Positions 44,455-54,688 of a stretch of 64,000 bases of DNA are shown here, one piece after another (position 1 is the first letter of the stretch; every line of letters starts with the position of its first letter). The translations under genes were made by a program, and so were the position numbers. Source of the DNA: Corallium rubrum (Eukaryota; Cnidaria; Anthozoa; Scleralcyonacea; Coralliidae); NCBI GenBank assembly GCA_964035015.1, contig OZ036013.1, positions 9,099,866-9,163,865 on the forward strand, written 5' to 3'. Below the pieces are notes generated by a model. That model saw only the letters and a program-made list of their open reading frames with translations. It searched no databases and was not told the origin of the DNA.

Positions 44455-45370
44455 ACCTAACCACCACTCCACGCACACCTGTCATGTACTTCCTTCCCAA
44501 ACTTCACAAACCCGACAACCCAGGCAGACCTATAGTGTCTGCTTGTGGTTGCCCAACCCAAGCCATTTCATCCTACCTTGACCACATCATGGCGCCCTTG
44601 GTTAAGAATTTACCTTCTTACATCAAGGACACCAAACATGCTCTGAAAATTTGTGACCGCATTAGTTTTCAGGGTTCACATCATTTCATCTTCACCATGG
44701 ATGTCAAATCACTCTACACTGTCATCCCGCATCACGATGGTCTTCAAGCACTTAAATATTTCTTTGATCAACGCACAACTCGGGAGCCATCGACCACTAC
44801 TTTGTTACGCCTGGCCGAGTTAGTGCTCACCCTCAACAATTTTTCGTTTGATGGTGAGCATTACCAACAAGTTAGTGGTGTAGCCATGGGTACAAAAATG
44901 GGCCCCAACTATGCCAACTTATTTGTTGGTTATGTGGAAAAACAAATCTTTGAACAGTACACTGGTTTCCTACCTGACTACTATGGTCGGTTCATTGATG
45001 ATTGCTTAGGCACTGCATCATGTTCGCGCGCTGACCTGGTTTGCTTCATTAACTATGTTAATGACTTCCACCCAGCACTCCAGTTCACATGGGAGATCAG
45101 TGAGACCAGTGTGTCGTTCTTAGATATTCTCGTCTCATTAATGGTAATAAGGTGAGCACTTTTGTCTTTTACAAGACCACTGACTCTCATAGCTACTTCC
45201 TCTTCACCTCTCATCATCCTAAACACACCAAAACTTCCATTCCTTTCTCTCAATTTCTTCGTCTTCGCCGCCTCTGCAGTGAAGACGACGATTTCAATGC
45301 CAAATGTTTGGAAATGAGAAACTTTTTTGTTAATCGCGGTTATCCTTCCCACCTCTTAGACACTGCCTTA
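44455..45370 (+). pseudogene. Penelope-like element 3: reverse transcriptase
   Basis: 5'-truncated RT: RTPVMYFLPKLHKPDNPGRP, then FTMDVKSLYTVIPHHDGL (motif A Asp), then YQQVSGVAMGTKMGPNYANL (motif B) and YYGRFIDDCLG (motif C DD), followed by VSFLDILVS. Catalytic residues are intact. A one-base deletion near 45135 shifts the frame, after which VSTFVFYKTTDSHSY and FFVNRGYPSHLLDTAL continue. The frame is cut at 45370 by a LINE insertion and resumes at 46532. Such RTs are related to telomerase and are not LINE-type. Confidence 0.9.
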
Positions 45371-46524
45371 TTTATATATTTTTTTTTTATTTATTTCATA
45401 TATTGTTGCTTACAGGATTAGCAAGTAGTTTTTAAAACTAATCGAGTGCTTTTCCTGCAAATATAAATACGAAGGAAAATTATGGCGAGTATAGAAAGTA
45501 TAAGTTATTGAAAATAAAATTAACATAATGAAAAGCGTTTGGTGGACATGATATATTCCATGGTGGAATTTAAAATCGAAACATTCACTCTATGTCCTAT
45601 GTAGTTAGAACCTTTTAAAAGTAATTCAACTTGTAGACTTTTATTTAAGGATAGAAAATTTATTGATGGATGTAACAAAGAGACGACTGAAGTCAGGAGT
45701 TTAACTCGGCAGTTGAAATATTTAGGGCAGAGCAACAAATAATGTTTAATAGTCTCATGCGCGGCTCCACAAGAGCAAAAAGCGTATGGAAGAATGTTAC
45801 GTTGGTGAAGATAAAAATTTAATGCGCAAAAGCCTAATCTCATACGAGTTAACAGAATGAGCGGGTATCTGATACCTATACTATAATGTTTAGGAGGTGA
45901 CGGACGGACTTGGTTACGAAGGCAATTCTTAAAACTTTCTAAAGGCAATGACCTGGTTTGTTCAGGTAGCTCATTCCACAACTTTATTGTTGATGGTAAA
46001 AAGCTATTTTTATATCTACTAGTCCTGCACATTAAAAGTTGTAAATCTGCAGGATTTCTTAATTTGTGAGTCAGTCTATTACCAGTATTTGTTGGTACCA
46101 GGTTACGTAAGTAGTTAGGCGCGTGGCCATGAAACATTTTGTGGAAAAGACACAGTTGATGCATTTTTCGTCTATCCCACATAGGTTCCCAACCAATTTC
46201 TTCATATGTTCTTTGTTGAGAAGTGCCTTTCATTGCACCAGTTACAATTATAGCACTTCTGTATTGTACATTTTCAATTGCATCAGACTCTCTCATCGTA
46301 CAATTACACCAGACGGTGTCAGCATATTCAAGAATGGGTCTAATATATGATAAATAAATTTTTTCTAGAGTAGATCTGTCAAGTCTGTACTTCAAGCTCT
46401 GCAGAATATTTACTCGTTTATTGGCTTTAGTTACCATTGAATTAATATGAGCAAACCAAGTCAGTGAAGAAGTTAAAGTGATCCCAAGATGTTTATGCAT
46501 TTCAACATTTTGCACTTGTTTACC
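45371..46524 (-). mobile_element. 5'-truncated LINE inserted in Penelope-like element 3
   Basis: 1154 bases flanked by the 7-base target duplication TGCCTTA (45364-45370 and 46525-46531). Minus-strand coding from 46524: HKHLGITLTSSLTWFAHINS, then SLKYRLDRSTLEKIYLSYIR and PILEYADTVWCN, then WNELPEQTRSLPLESFKNCL. The C-terminal CSCGAAHETIKHYLLLC is a Cys/His motif (CxC-x-H-x-C) of LINE proteins. The stop is near 45520. The 3' end is A-rich and lies at 45371. The frame is open for over 330 codons, so the insertion is relatively recent. Only thumb and C-terminal parts are present. Confidence 0.92.
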
Positions 46525-46531
46525 TGCCTTA

Positions 46532-47215
46532 CACAAGGTCTCCAACATTTCCCGTTCAGACACCTTAAGCGAACCTTTGACTACCATTTTTAATGAAAAA
46601 GTACCTCTAGTTCTCACTTTTCATCCCTTCAATTTCAAAGTAAGGGACATCATTAGCCGCAATTTCGACCTCATTAAAAATGACCCAGAAACATCTTCCA
46701 TTTTCTCTGAGAAACCCCTAGTATCTTTTCGGCATAGCAAAAACATCCGGGAAAACGTCGTTCACAGCTCACTGCAGCAAGCCTTGGTATCACATGTTGG
46801 CACCAGCTCTTGCTGTCGTGGTAGGTGCAACACCTGTAAATACTTAGACTCCTCAATTTCAATTTCGGCTCCAAAATGTAGGTTCAACATAACCCATAGT
46901 TTCACTTGCACTTCCTCCAACCTCATTTACTGTATCTCTTGCAGTAAATGTCCCATGCTTTACATCGGAGAAACTGGAAGACGTTTAGGTGACAGGTTTG
47001 TTGAACACCTTCGTGATGTCAAAAACAATGTGCAAAACAAACCTGTTGCCAGGCACTTCAACAGTGCCAACCACTCCTTTTCTAAAATGAAAATTTGCGC
47101 CATTCAGCCCATTACAGGTTGTAACGATACTCGTCGTAAACAAGAAATGCGTCTCATTTACAAACTTGGTACCATTCACCCTCACGGCCTCAATGAGCGA
47201 TTCTCTTTCATTTAG
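46532..47215 (+). pseudogene. Penelope-like element 3: GIY-YIG endonuclease
   Basis: Continues the RT after the LINE: HKVSNISRSDTLSEPL, then VPLVLTFHPFNFKVRDIISR, then CCRGRCNTCKYLDSS (Cys cluster), SNLIYCISCSKCPMLYIGET with GRRLGDRFVEHL (GIY-YIG core), and NSANHSFSKMKICAIQP. The stop TAG at 47213-47215 is natural. The frame has no lesion, so apart from one frameshift in the RT the element was intact before the LINE inserted. A hammerhead follows 250 bases downstream. Confidence 0.9.
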
Positions 47216-47465
47216 CTCACTCCACCACCATATTCCACACCTTTTCCTTAACCTTTTTCTGATGATTTAAATAGTAATTTATAACCCGTTTCTTTGCCTA
47301 TTTGCAGGTAGCTGACCCACAAATTGGGTCAGCACCTGTACACAGGCTACAATTGCATATTAATTTTTTTGTTTACTTTGTTTTTATTGGCTTACATGTG
47401 TTCACGTGATTCCCATTGTAGCTCTGCTATAAATACGCGTGACCACATGTGAGTTGTTTACTAAT

Positions 47466-47503
47466 TTCTCCTGACGAAGGGCCTTCGCTCGAAACGTCGA
47501 GAA
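47466..47503 (+). ncRNA. Hammerhead ribozyme of Penelope-like element 3
   Basis: Stem I TTCTC (47466-47470) pairs with GAGAA (47499-47503). Core CTGACGA, stem II GGGC/GCUC (one G-U pair), GAAAC, GTC with cleavage after 47498. Stem III is the minimal self-complementary ACGT as in element 2. Confidence 0.8.
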
Positions 47504-48218
47504 GATTTTTCTCTCTTTTTCAGGCCAACGTGACTTAACCCTGGTAATATTTAAATGATATACAGCTCCACTTATATTCGTGCTTACCTTTTTACACTAA
47601 CTTGTAAAACTTATCTGGACGTGGTGTTTTTCATTGACTATGTATATGCACTTCTTATTATTTATAGTACTCATGGGCCGACTTTGCCGATTTTCTAGGC
47701 AGTATTTCCAAATTTTCGCCAGAAACGTTGTCTGTTTAATATTTCTTTCTGGAATCCGATTCTACTGAATTGTTTTTATCTCAGACTTTATATTATAAAT
47801 GTAGTTTTGGAGCTGTTAACTTTTAATTCTGCCTTTGTAAAACATGTATGCAGAACAGCAGAGGGAAGCCATTTAATTAAAGACTTGCTAAAATAATTCC
47901 CTTGGAAACCTATAAACAATGAATATATGTTTTACACCTATAGTTCAATTAATGAAACCTAAGTTTTGCTTTCATATGTTCAATTTTCAAATCAGAAATC
48001 TGAAAGTAAACAGTCACCCTATAAATGCATATCAGGAGGGCTTTAATATTTTAATCAAGGGGCGTGTGTTTCAAAAATACATATAAAATTTAAAGATGAT
48101 CTGTGTGTCATTAATACAACAAAAACAGAAATTTGGGGGGAGGGGGGGGGGGGGGGGGGTGGGGTTAAAAAAGTGCATATAAAGCAGGCGAGGGGTTGTT
48201 GCATTCATGTATTTCTAG

Positions 48219-48765
48219 TAAACATATAAATGTGCATCCTAAGAAATGACAAATTTATAATTATTTAGTTTAAATATACAATAGACAATCTGTGTGCATT
48301 CAGACGAAACATCAGGACACGAGCCATATTATCATTGCAACATAAAATTACTTTATTATAAACATATAAATGTGCATCCTAAGAAATAACAAATTTTTAA
48401 ATTTAATTATTTAGTTTTAATGTGTACAATAGATAATCTGTGTGCATTCAGATGAAACATCAGGACACGAGCCAGATTATCATTGTAATATAGAATTAGG
48501 TTATCATAAACATATTACATATATCAATGTGTATTCTAAGAGATGACAAATTGAATTATTTAGTTTTAAATGTGTACAATAGACAATCTGTGTGCATTCC
48601 GACGAAACATCAGGACACGAGCCAGATTATCATTGCAATATAGAATTACAGTAGATTATCTTAAACATATACTTGGCAGCACCCTAACAGGTGGCAAATT
48701 TAAGTGTAATTATTTAGTTTTAATGTATATATAATAGAGAATTTGTGTGGTTTCAGACGACCCAT
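48219..48765. repeat. Satellite array 4, about four ~130-base units
   Basis: Starts TAAACATATAAATGTGCATC directly at the right end of the inverted-repeat element and carries four CAGGACACGAGCCAGATTAT-type units (last unit degenerate). Confidence 0.93.
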
Positions 48766-49339
48766 GATCAGATTTTCCTTTGACGGGCCGAATCAGGTAT
48801 AAATACAGTAGGTTAATATCAATATTTCGCGCCAGTATATGTTAATTAGATTCGAAACCGCAAGTGAAGCAGTGAACCAAGTCCGTCTCTTCTACCTTTG
48901 CGCTTTTTTCCAGTACTTAACGTTATAGATTATAAACTTAAGAGAGACGGACTTTATCCAGATTTAATGAGCACATCAAAAGTTTTATAAGGACAAAATA
49001 ATTGCCAGGATCACCCACATTAACGAGGTCTTATCAAGTCGACAGGTAGTGAATTAAAAAAGGCGCAATGCCCTACAAACCTTAAGATCCATGGGCACTT
49101 TTCTCTGTCGTTCGAATGGACGAGTTGCCTTGCGTATTTATTGTCACTGAAGTTGGCGCGCCAACAACTCTTGCTCCAGACAGCGTTTTCACAGAGGCGG
49201 CGGCCGCGCTGCTTGTCATTGGCTTCTTTCTGTTCGTCTAATCTCTGTAAACATCAAAGTGGTTTGCGTTTTAACTCAATAAAGTAGGCCTAATATATTT
49301 GAATAACAAATTTAACTATCAATAAATTTTTCGCACAAC
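48766..49339. other. Mostly unassigned
   Basis: A minus-strand ATG near 49219 opens MTSSAAAASVKTLSGARVVG, a short Ala/Ser/Thr-rich frame of uncertain status, preceded by a TTTACAG acceptor-like site near 49248. A diverged small TIR element (AAGTCCGTCTCTT ends) lies at 48885-48960. Confidence 0.35.
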
Positions 49340-49525
49340 TTACTCTGTTTGTCTCCGTTTGCTGTTCAAGAATGTCTTGAAGGATAGCATTCATACCATT
49401 AAACGTCTCCCCTGTGGGCTGTGGTATTATTTATGCTTCCTCCTCGTCTTCTAAACTGACGTTGGTATCGTTTATATCTATTCCTTCGGAGTTCGCGTCA
49501 CTAAGATCAGACATAACGACCAAAG
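49340..49525 (-). pseudogene. Exon-like acidic protein start, unknown family
   Basis: The minus strand starts at ATG ~49513: MSDLSDANSEGIDINDTNVS, LEDEEEA, one in-frame stop, then PQPTGETFNGMNAILQDILE and QQTETNR before GTAAGT, a good donor. A TTTACAG acceptor near 49248 would join LDEQKEANDK in phase. An acidic start followed by a Gln-rich helix is common in gag-like proteins of retroelements, but no family is recognised and the stop suggests it is dead. Confidence 0.35.
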
Positions 49526-50195
49526 AACTGAAACTCTCAGACAAATCCTACGAATACTCTTCGACCCTGACACTGTCTCTGAAAGCATTTGAAAGTGACA
49601 ACTTGTATAAAGTGTAACACAAGATGCATGAGTGCAAGTGGAGCTCTGGGAAGGTTGATATCCTCTGCGGAGGTATAAAAGTCAACATGCTCCACTACGA
49701 TAACCAGGGATTTAGATGTCTGCGGCGCAGGCTAGCGTACGAAGGCATCATTGTAGATTGAACTTGTATTTCATAAATTTTATGTAGTTGACATATGACT
49801 ATATAGAACAAGAGTCGTGTTGCATACCAATATTTTTGTGTGTCTTGCGGGAGGGGGGTGTGCATGGCGTGGGTCAGGGGAAAAGATAAGTGAGTTGAAT
49901 TCGGATAATAGCGTAGAATACCTGATTATAAGCTCACCTGGTTATATTAAGACAACAAGAAAATACCTTCCGGTAAGAAGACCCCCTGATATATTCCATA
50001 TTCTGAGAAATTAAACCTTGTGTGGTGATATTAAAGACGGGAAGTAAAACACCAACGTAGTTTGTCTGTTATTTGAAACCGAGATTTTTTCAGTCTATCC
50101 CAGATTATTAATCCATTCGTTTATACCCCCCCCCCCCCCCCCCCAGTAAAAAGACACTCTTTTTCTAACGGTTTAATATATGTGTCAGCGCCGAT
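49526..50195. other. Unassigned; poly-C run near the LINE-3 start
   Basis: A C16 tract at 50129-50144 lies about 50 bases before the LINE-3 ATG. No gene is supported. Confidence 0.4.
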
Positions 50196-50588
50196 ATGGC
50201 TGCCTTCTCGAATTTCGCGCTCCGTATTTTTTTTATTATTTTGACCTTCTCCACTGTTAATTCTTTTGGTTTTGGGAAAAATTGTGTTTCTAAACACCTC
50301 TCCCTGAATAAGCGATGTATATTCTGGATTTCCATTGATTCTCAGGAGATTTATTCTGAATTATGTTTCTTCAGCAACATCCGTCAACAATTCAAACGTG
50401 TATTATTTCAATTGAATTTTAAACATTCTACTCCTGTCTGCAAAACATTAAAACATGGATCAATAACTCTGGCTCTTCCTCACTCTATATTCTGGATGGA
50501 CCTTACTGTCTGTATGGATATACAATGTAATCCTGGTCGAACCAACCGCCTTCAAATCTTGTCAACGCCAACGGTCATCCAAGTTTAA
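50196..50588 (+). pseudogene. LINE-3 leader: signal peptide and degenerate 2A
   Basis: ATG 50196 opens MAAFSNFALRIFFIILTFST, a good signal peptide. Near residues 112-119 is MDIQCNPGR, at the place where LINE-1 has DVETNPGP. D, N, P and G are kept; the Glu is Gln and the final Pro is Arg, so ribosome skipping should be lost. After a frameshift near 50580 the LINE protein continues (KVVYSRQQLFNLRSI, then HRTRAGKSVNSSSRIFKI) into the endonuclease. The layout (signal, 2A, linker, endonuclease) parallels LINE-1. Confidence 0.7.
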
Positions 50589-51985
50589 AACCTCCCTGCT
50601 GCTAAAGTTGTATATTCAAGACAACAACTTTTCAACTTACGTTCTATAAATATTCCCTTCCGCCTGACCTTTACATTTCCTTAAAAAGTGAAGGATTTCT
50701 CAAAACCCATCGTACTCGTGCTGGAAAATCGGTCAATTCCTCCTCCAGAATTTTTAAAATTCAAACTGTTCATCGTCCACGTGATCATAACCCAACGTTC
50801 AGTCTTGGTCGTACTCGTGGCTCTAATCTAAACAATCTGATAAAAATCAAATGCTCTCCTTCTCAGCCGTTGGCTTCCAACCCACTTCATTTCTGTATAC
50901 TGAACGCAAGATCTATAAATGGAAAAACCTTACAAATTAAAGATTATGTAGTGGACAGAGAAATTGATGTTCTTGCTCTTACAGGAACTTGGTTGAAACC
51001 TGATAGTGATAACAATCCAGATTTTATCATTCGTGACCTTTGTCCAACTGGGATGTTCTTCAATCACATTCCTCTTTTAAATCGCATTGGCGGTGGTATT
51101 GGGTTACTCTACAAGAAAATCTTTAAAATGGAACATCTTAAATCTTCATCTTTTCGATCCTTTGAAGTTATGGAAGCAATGCTTCATGGCACCTCATCTG
51201 TCACACATATTGTAATTGTCTACCGACCGCCACCTTCATCAAATAACGGCCTCACGCACACTTTATTCTCTAATGAATTCCCATCATTTCTAGAAAGTGT
51301 AATTTCTTCACCTGGTGAACTTTTTATATCTGGCGACTTCAACTTTCATGTAGAAGATAATTCTGATAGTATGACATCAAAATTTCTGGATATTCTACAC
51401 TATTTTAATCTTACCGTTCATAATATCACGATTCCCACTCACAGAAACGATCATGTTCTAGATCTTATCATCACAAGGTCTGATGAGACAACTGCATTCA
51501 ATGTATCTGTTCATGATCCTGTCACATCAGATCACTATGCTGTTCACTGTAACATGAATATCAACAAAATACCCAATCCCAAAAAAGTTGTCTGTTGCCG
51601 CAAAATACGTTCTATAAATCTTGATGTTTTTTGTCATGATATTATTAATTCGTCCTCATGTCAATCTCCTATGTCTGATTTAAAAGATTTATGTAATCAA
51701 TATGATGATGTGCTGTCATCAATCCTAAACAATCACGCTCCCCTACTTACCAAGACTCTCCCAGCGTCCCAAAGCCCCCTGGTATACTGAAAACATTAGA
51801 AACAATAAAACAATTCGTCGAAATCTAGAAAGACAATTTCGTCGCTCTGGTCTTCAGATTCATCGTCAATCCTACGTTGATCAATGTGTCCTTGTTAAGA
51901 AACTTATTTTTGAAAAATGAATTATTATTCCAACCTTATTACTGATGCTGGTTCTGACAACAACGCTCTTTTTCGTTCTATTGAT
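50589..51985 (+). pseudogene. LINE-3 APE endonuclease, first copy
   Basis: LHFCILNARSINGKTLQIKD, then VLALTGTWLKPDS (the usual ETWL Glu is Gly here), GGGIGLLYKK, HIVIVYRPPP, LFISGDFNFHVED, HVLDLIITR and TSDHYAVHCN. The endonuclease is otherwise well preserved. A frameshift near 51760 breaks the linker. The last 600 bases (51386-51985) are repeated at 54689-55294 in the same orientation, on the far side of a 2.7-kb Penelope-derived block. Confidence 0.88.
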
Positions 51986-52883
51986 TAAGGTACCCAAAAG
52001 TGTTGACATCTATACAGACCACAATACCAATTTATACACTTCCACTTATACATACATCAAACAATTTACTATTTATATCTTGACATTATCCCACAATTAC
52101 CTCCAAGGACAATGACTACCCCTGTTGTCGGCACCACGCACGCTTCACTGTGACCTGGAAACGAATGACGCAACACTACTTTGCAATGTGGCGAGCCTGG
52201 ATTAGCTCTCTCCTTTCGCTACGGGGGTATCACAATTTTTATAAAGGTTTATGTGTAGTTAATGGGAACCACATTGGAGTTTTAGTCGTGTAATGTTGTA
52301 TAATAAGGGCGAATTTGAATGAAGGGCGCAATTAGCCTCCGGCTATGTTGCGTATGAAAGGCGACACGGAGCACGCTGTTGACAATGTTTGAGAATGTCA
52401 GTAGTGTCTTGGATGTAGGAGGTTACGTGGGGGATGAGTGAGTAAAGGGCTATACACATGGAAAAATAAGAGCTTGTAGTCAACTGGCATAAGAATTTGC
52501 TCTCTTTAACTATAAGCTTTACATGTGGTGTTTAGGAATGTCGCTGTCAGTCACAGTAAAACTACACAATGTGGCGAGCTTGGAAAAGCTCTCTCCTTTC
52601 GCTACGAGGTTATCCAGATTTTTTATAAGTTTGAGTGTAGTTAATGGGAACCACAAAGGAGTTTTAGCCGTGTAATGTTGAAGAATGAGGGAGAGATTAG
52701 AAGGGAATTTGAATAAAAAGCGCAATTAGCCTCCGGCTATGTTGCGTATGAAAGGCGACACGGAACACGCTGTTGGACATGCAGTGTAAAAATACTGTTT
52801 AAGAATCATGAAAAAACATCAGAAGAAGAAGAATTAAGGACTTGTAACGTATAGTATAGTGCAATCAGGATCTTAGGACTCAA

Positions 52884-52925
52884 CCCTGGACGCGTTTCGA
52901 CCTTCTGGTGGTCTCATCACCAGGG
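52884..52925 (-). ncRNA. Hammerhead ribozyme, altered copy
   Basis: Minus-strand mirror of the ribozyme at 54381-54422. Stem I (CCCTG/CAGGG), stem II (GACC/GGTC), GAAAC and GCGTC are intact, but the CUGAUGA box reads GTGATGA. The changed first C normally pairs with a core G, so activity is expected to be lost. Confidence 0.75.
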
Positions 52926-54380
52926 ATTTGGGGTTGGGAGTCAATGTAAATATCAAGTTAATTGTTGGAAGATAAATAATAATCGCTATCAACACAATAA
53001 TATTAGAGGAGAATAAAAGTGAGTGCTTACCAAACTTGTTGTGTGTTTTACGTAGTCCAACGCATTTGAAAATCTTGGAGTAGAGTAGGAAGGTAGCAGT
53101 GTGTAGAATTCTCGTAGCAGTTTAGTAGGAGAAACAAAGAATCACTTTGCCAGTCTTCAGATATGTAGTGAGGGTGTCCGTATGTAAGAGAAGGGTTTAG
53201 TTTTACTGTGACGAACAATGACATTCCTAAACGCCATGTGTAAAGCTTATAGTCAAAGAGAGCAAATTACTTTGCAGTTTGACTTTGAGCCTTTATTTTT
53301 CCGTATGGCCTTTCCATCTCCCTTTCCCCACATACCCTCCTACATCCAAGACACTACTGACATTCTCATACGAACATTTTCCCTCAAAACAACTCACCTA
53401 CTGATTTGATACTTATTACTGTCAATAGCTTGTATACAAACATATCAAATGACTAAGGCACATTTAAGCCTGCATTGATATGCTTAAAATACACAAGATA
53501 GCTGACATACATTAACACAAAATACATTACTTTTATACCTCCGCCTTTACCTACATCCAATAATTAATACTAATATCCCTACATAATCCTACAACTATCC
53601 CTAAGGACAATGACTATCCCCTTAATTCCTACAACACTTACGCACTTCTCACTGTGACCTGGAAACGAATTACCCTACCCAACAAATATACCTGTACCAA
53701 CAAAATAACTCTAGTTACACCTATAGAATAATTATACCGACTGTTCAATGACATGACATACAATTTCCTTTTGGCCACAAACTAATACAAACACACTGAC
53801 ATACCTACTTCCCAAAATACACAACCCAACATACCCATACTTTTTTCTATTAAAGTCAATAGCTTATACACAGACATATTAAATGATGAAGGTGTTAAAA
53901 CCTCCGTTGATATGCTTAAGGTACCCAAAAGTGTTGACATCTATACAGACCACAATACCATTTTATACACTTCCACTTATACATACATCAATTTACTATT
54001 TATATCTTGACATTATCCCACAATTACCCCCAAGGACAATGACTGCCCCTGTTGCCGGCACCACGCACGCTTCACTGTGACCTGGAAACGAATGACGCAA
54101 CACTACTTAACCCTTCTCTTACATACGGACACCCTCACTACATATCTGAAGACTGGCAAAGTGATTCTTTGTTTCTCCTACTAAACTACTGCGAGAATTC
54201 TACACACTGCTACCTTCCTACTCTACTCCAAGATTTTCAAATGCGTTGGACTACGTAAAACACACAACAAGTTTGGTAAGCACTCACTTTTATTCTCCTC
54301 TAATATTATTGTGTTGATAGCGATTATTATTTATCTTCCAACAATTAACTTGATATTTACATTGACTCCCAACCCCAAAT

Positions 54381-54422
54381 CCCTGCTGATGAGACCACCA
54401 GAAGGTCGAAACGCGTCCAGGG
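54381..54422 (+). ncRNA. Hammerhead ribozyme, canonical core
   Basis: Stem I CCCTG (54381-54385) with CAGGG (54418-54422). Core CTGATGA (54386-54392), stem II GACC/GGTC with a 7-base loop, GAAA, then ACGCGT-like minimal stem III and GTC with cleavage after 54417. This is the compact arrangement known from Penelope-like elements. All core bases are present. Confidence 0.88.
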
Positions 54423-54688
54423 TTGAGTCCTAAGATCCTGATTGCACTATACTATACGTTACAAGTCCTTAATTCTTCTTCTTCTGATGTTTTTTCATGA
54501 TTCTTAAACAGTATTTTTACACTGCATGTCCAACAGCGTGTTCCGTGTCGCCTTTCATACGCAACATAGCCGGAGGCTAATTGCGCTTTTTATTCAAATT
54601 CCCTTCTAATCTCTCCCTCATTCTTCAACATTACACGACTAAAACTCCTTTGTGGTTCCCATTAACTACACTCAAACTTATAAAAAAT

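Larger units (their letters stand above)
37357..48218. mobile_element. 10.9-kb inverted-repeat element inserted in satellite DNA
   Basis: Left end CTAGAAATACATGAATGCAA (37357) and right end, its inverse, at 48218 are the same 34 bases and then CCCCTCGCC. Flanking TA on both sides is consistent with a TA target duplication. Inner sequence is also mirrored: 39890-40190 is an inverted, diverged copy of 47690-47990 (AAAGGCAGAATTAAAAGTTA versus TAACTTTTAATTCTGCCTTT). The flanks are satellite on both sides. The interior is crowded with later insertions (fold-backs, two Penelope-like elements, a LINE). No transposase remains. Confidence 0.7.
51986..54688. mobile_element. Penelope-like inverted-repeat block within LINE-3
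   Basis: 2.7 kb. Two direct fragments of a Penelope-like RT (51985-52176 and 53916-54106) share AAGGTACCCAAAAGTGTTGA. Around 53340-53450, IPSYIQDTTDILIRTFS and, in another frame, LITVNSLYTNISND match the start of the RT (motif A, with Asp lost). 52616-53200 and 54109-54691 are inverted copies about 585 bases long, each carrying a hammerhead. The right junction with LINE-3 lies in 8 bases common to both, TCTGGATA. An extra direct copy of the arm start (GTGGCGAGC) lies at 52184. Confidence 0.82.

Noticed and set aside
49140..49215. NotI-like and AscI-like 8-base sites as signs of cloning vector
   Set aside because: GCGGCCGC and GGCGCGCC both occur here, but the surrounding sequence shows no vector features and reads as ordinary genomic DNA; coincidence in a GC-rich patch.
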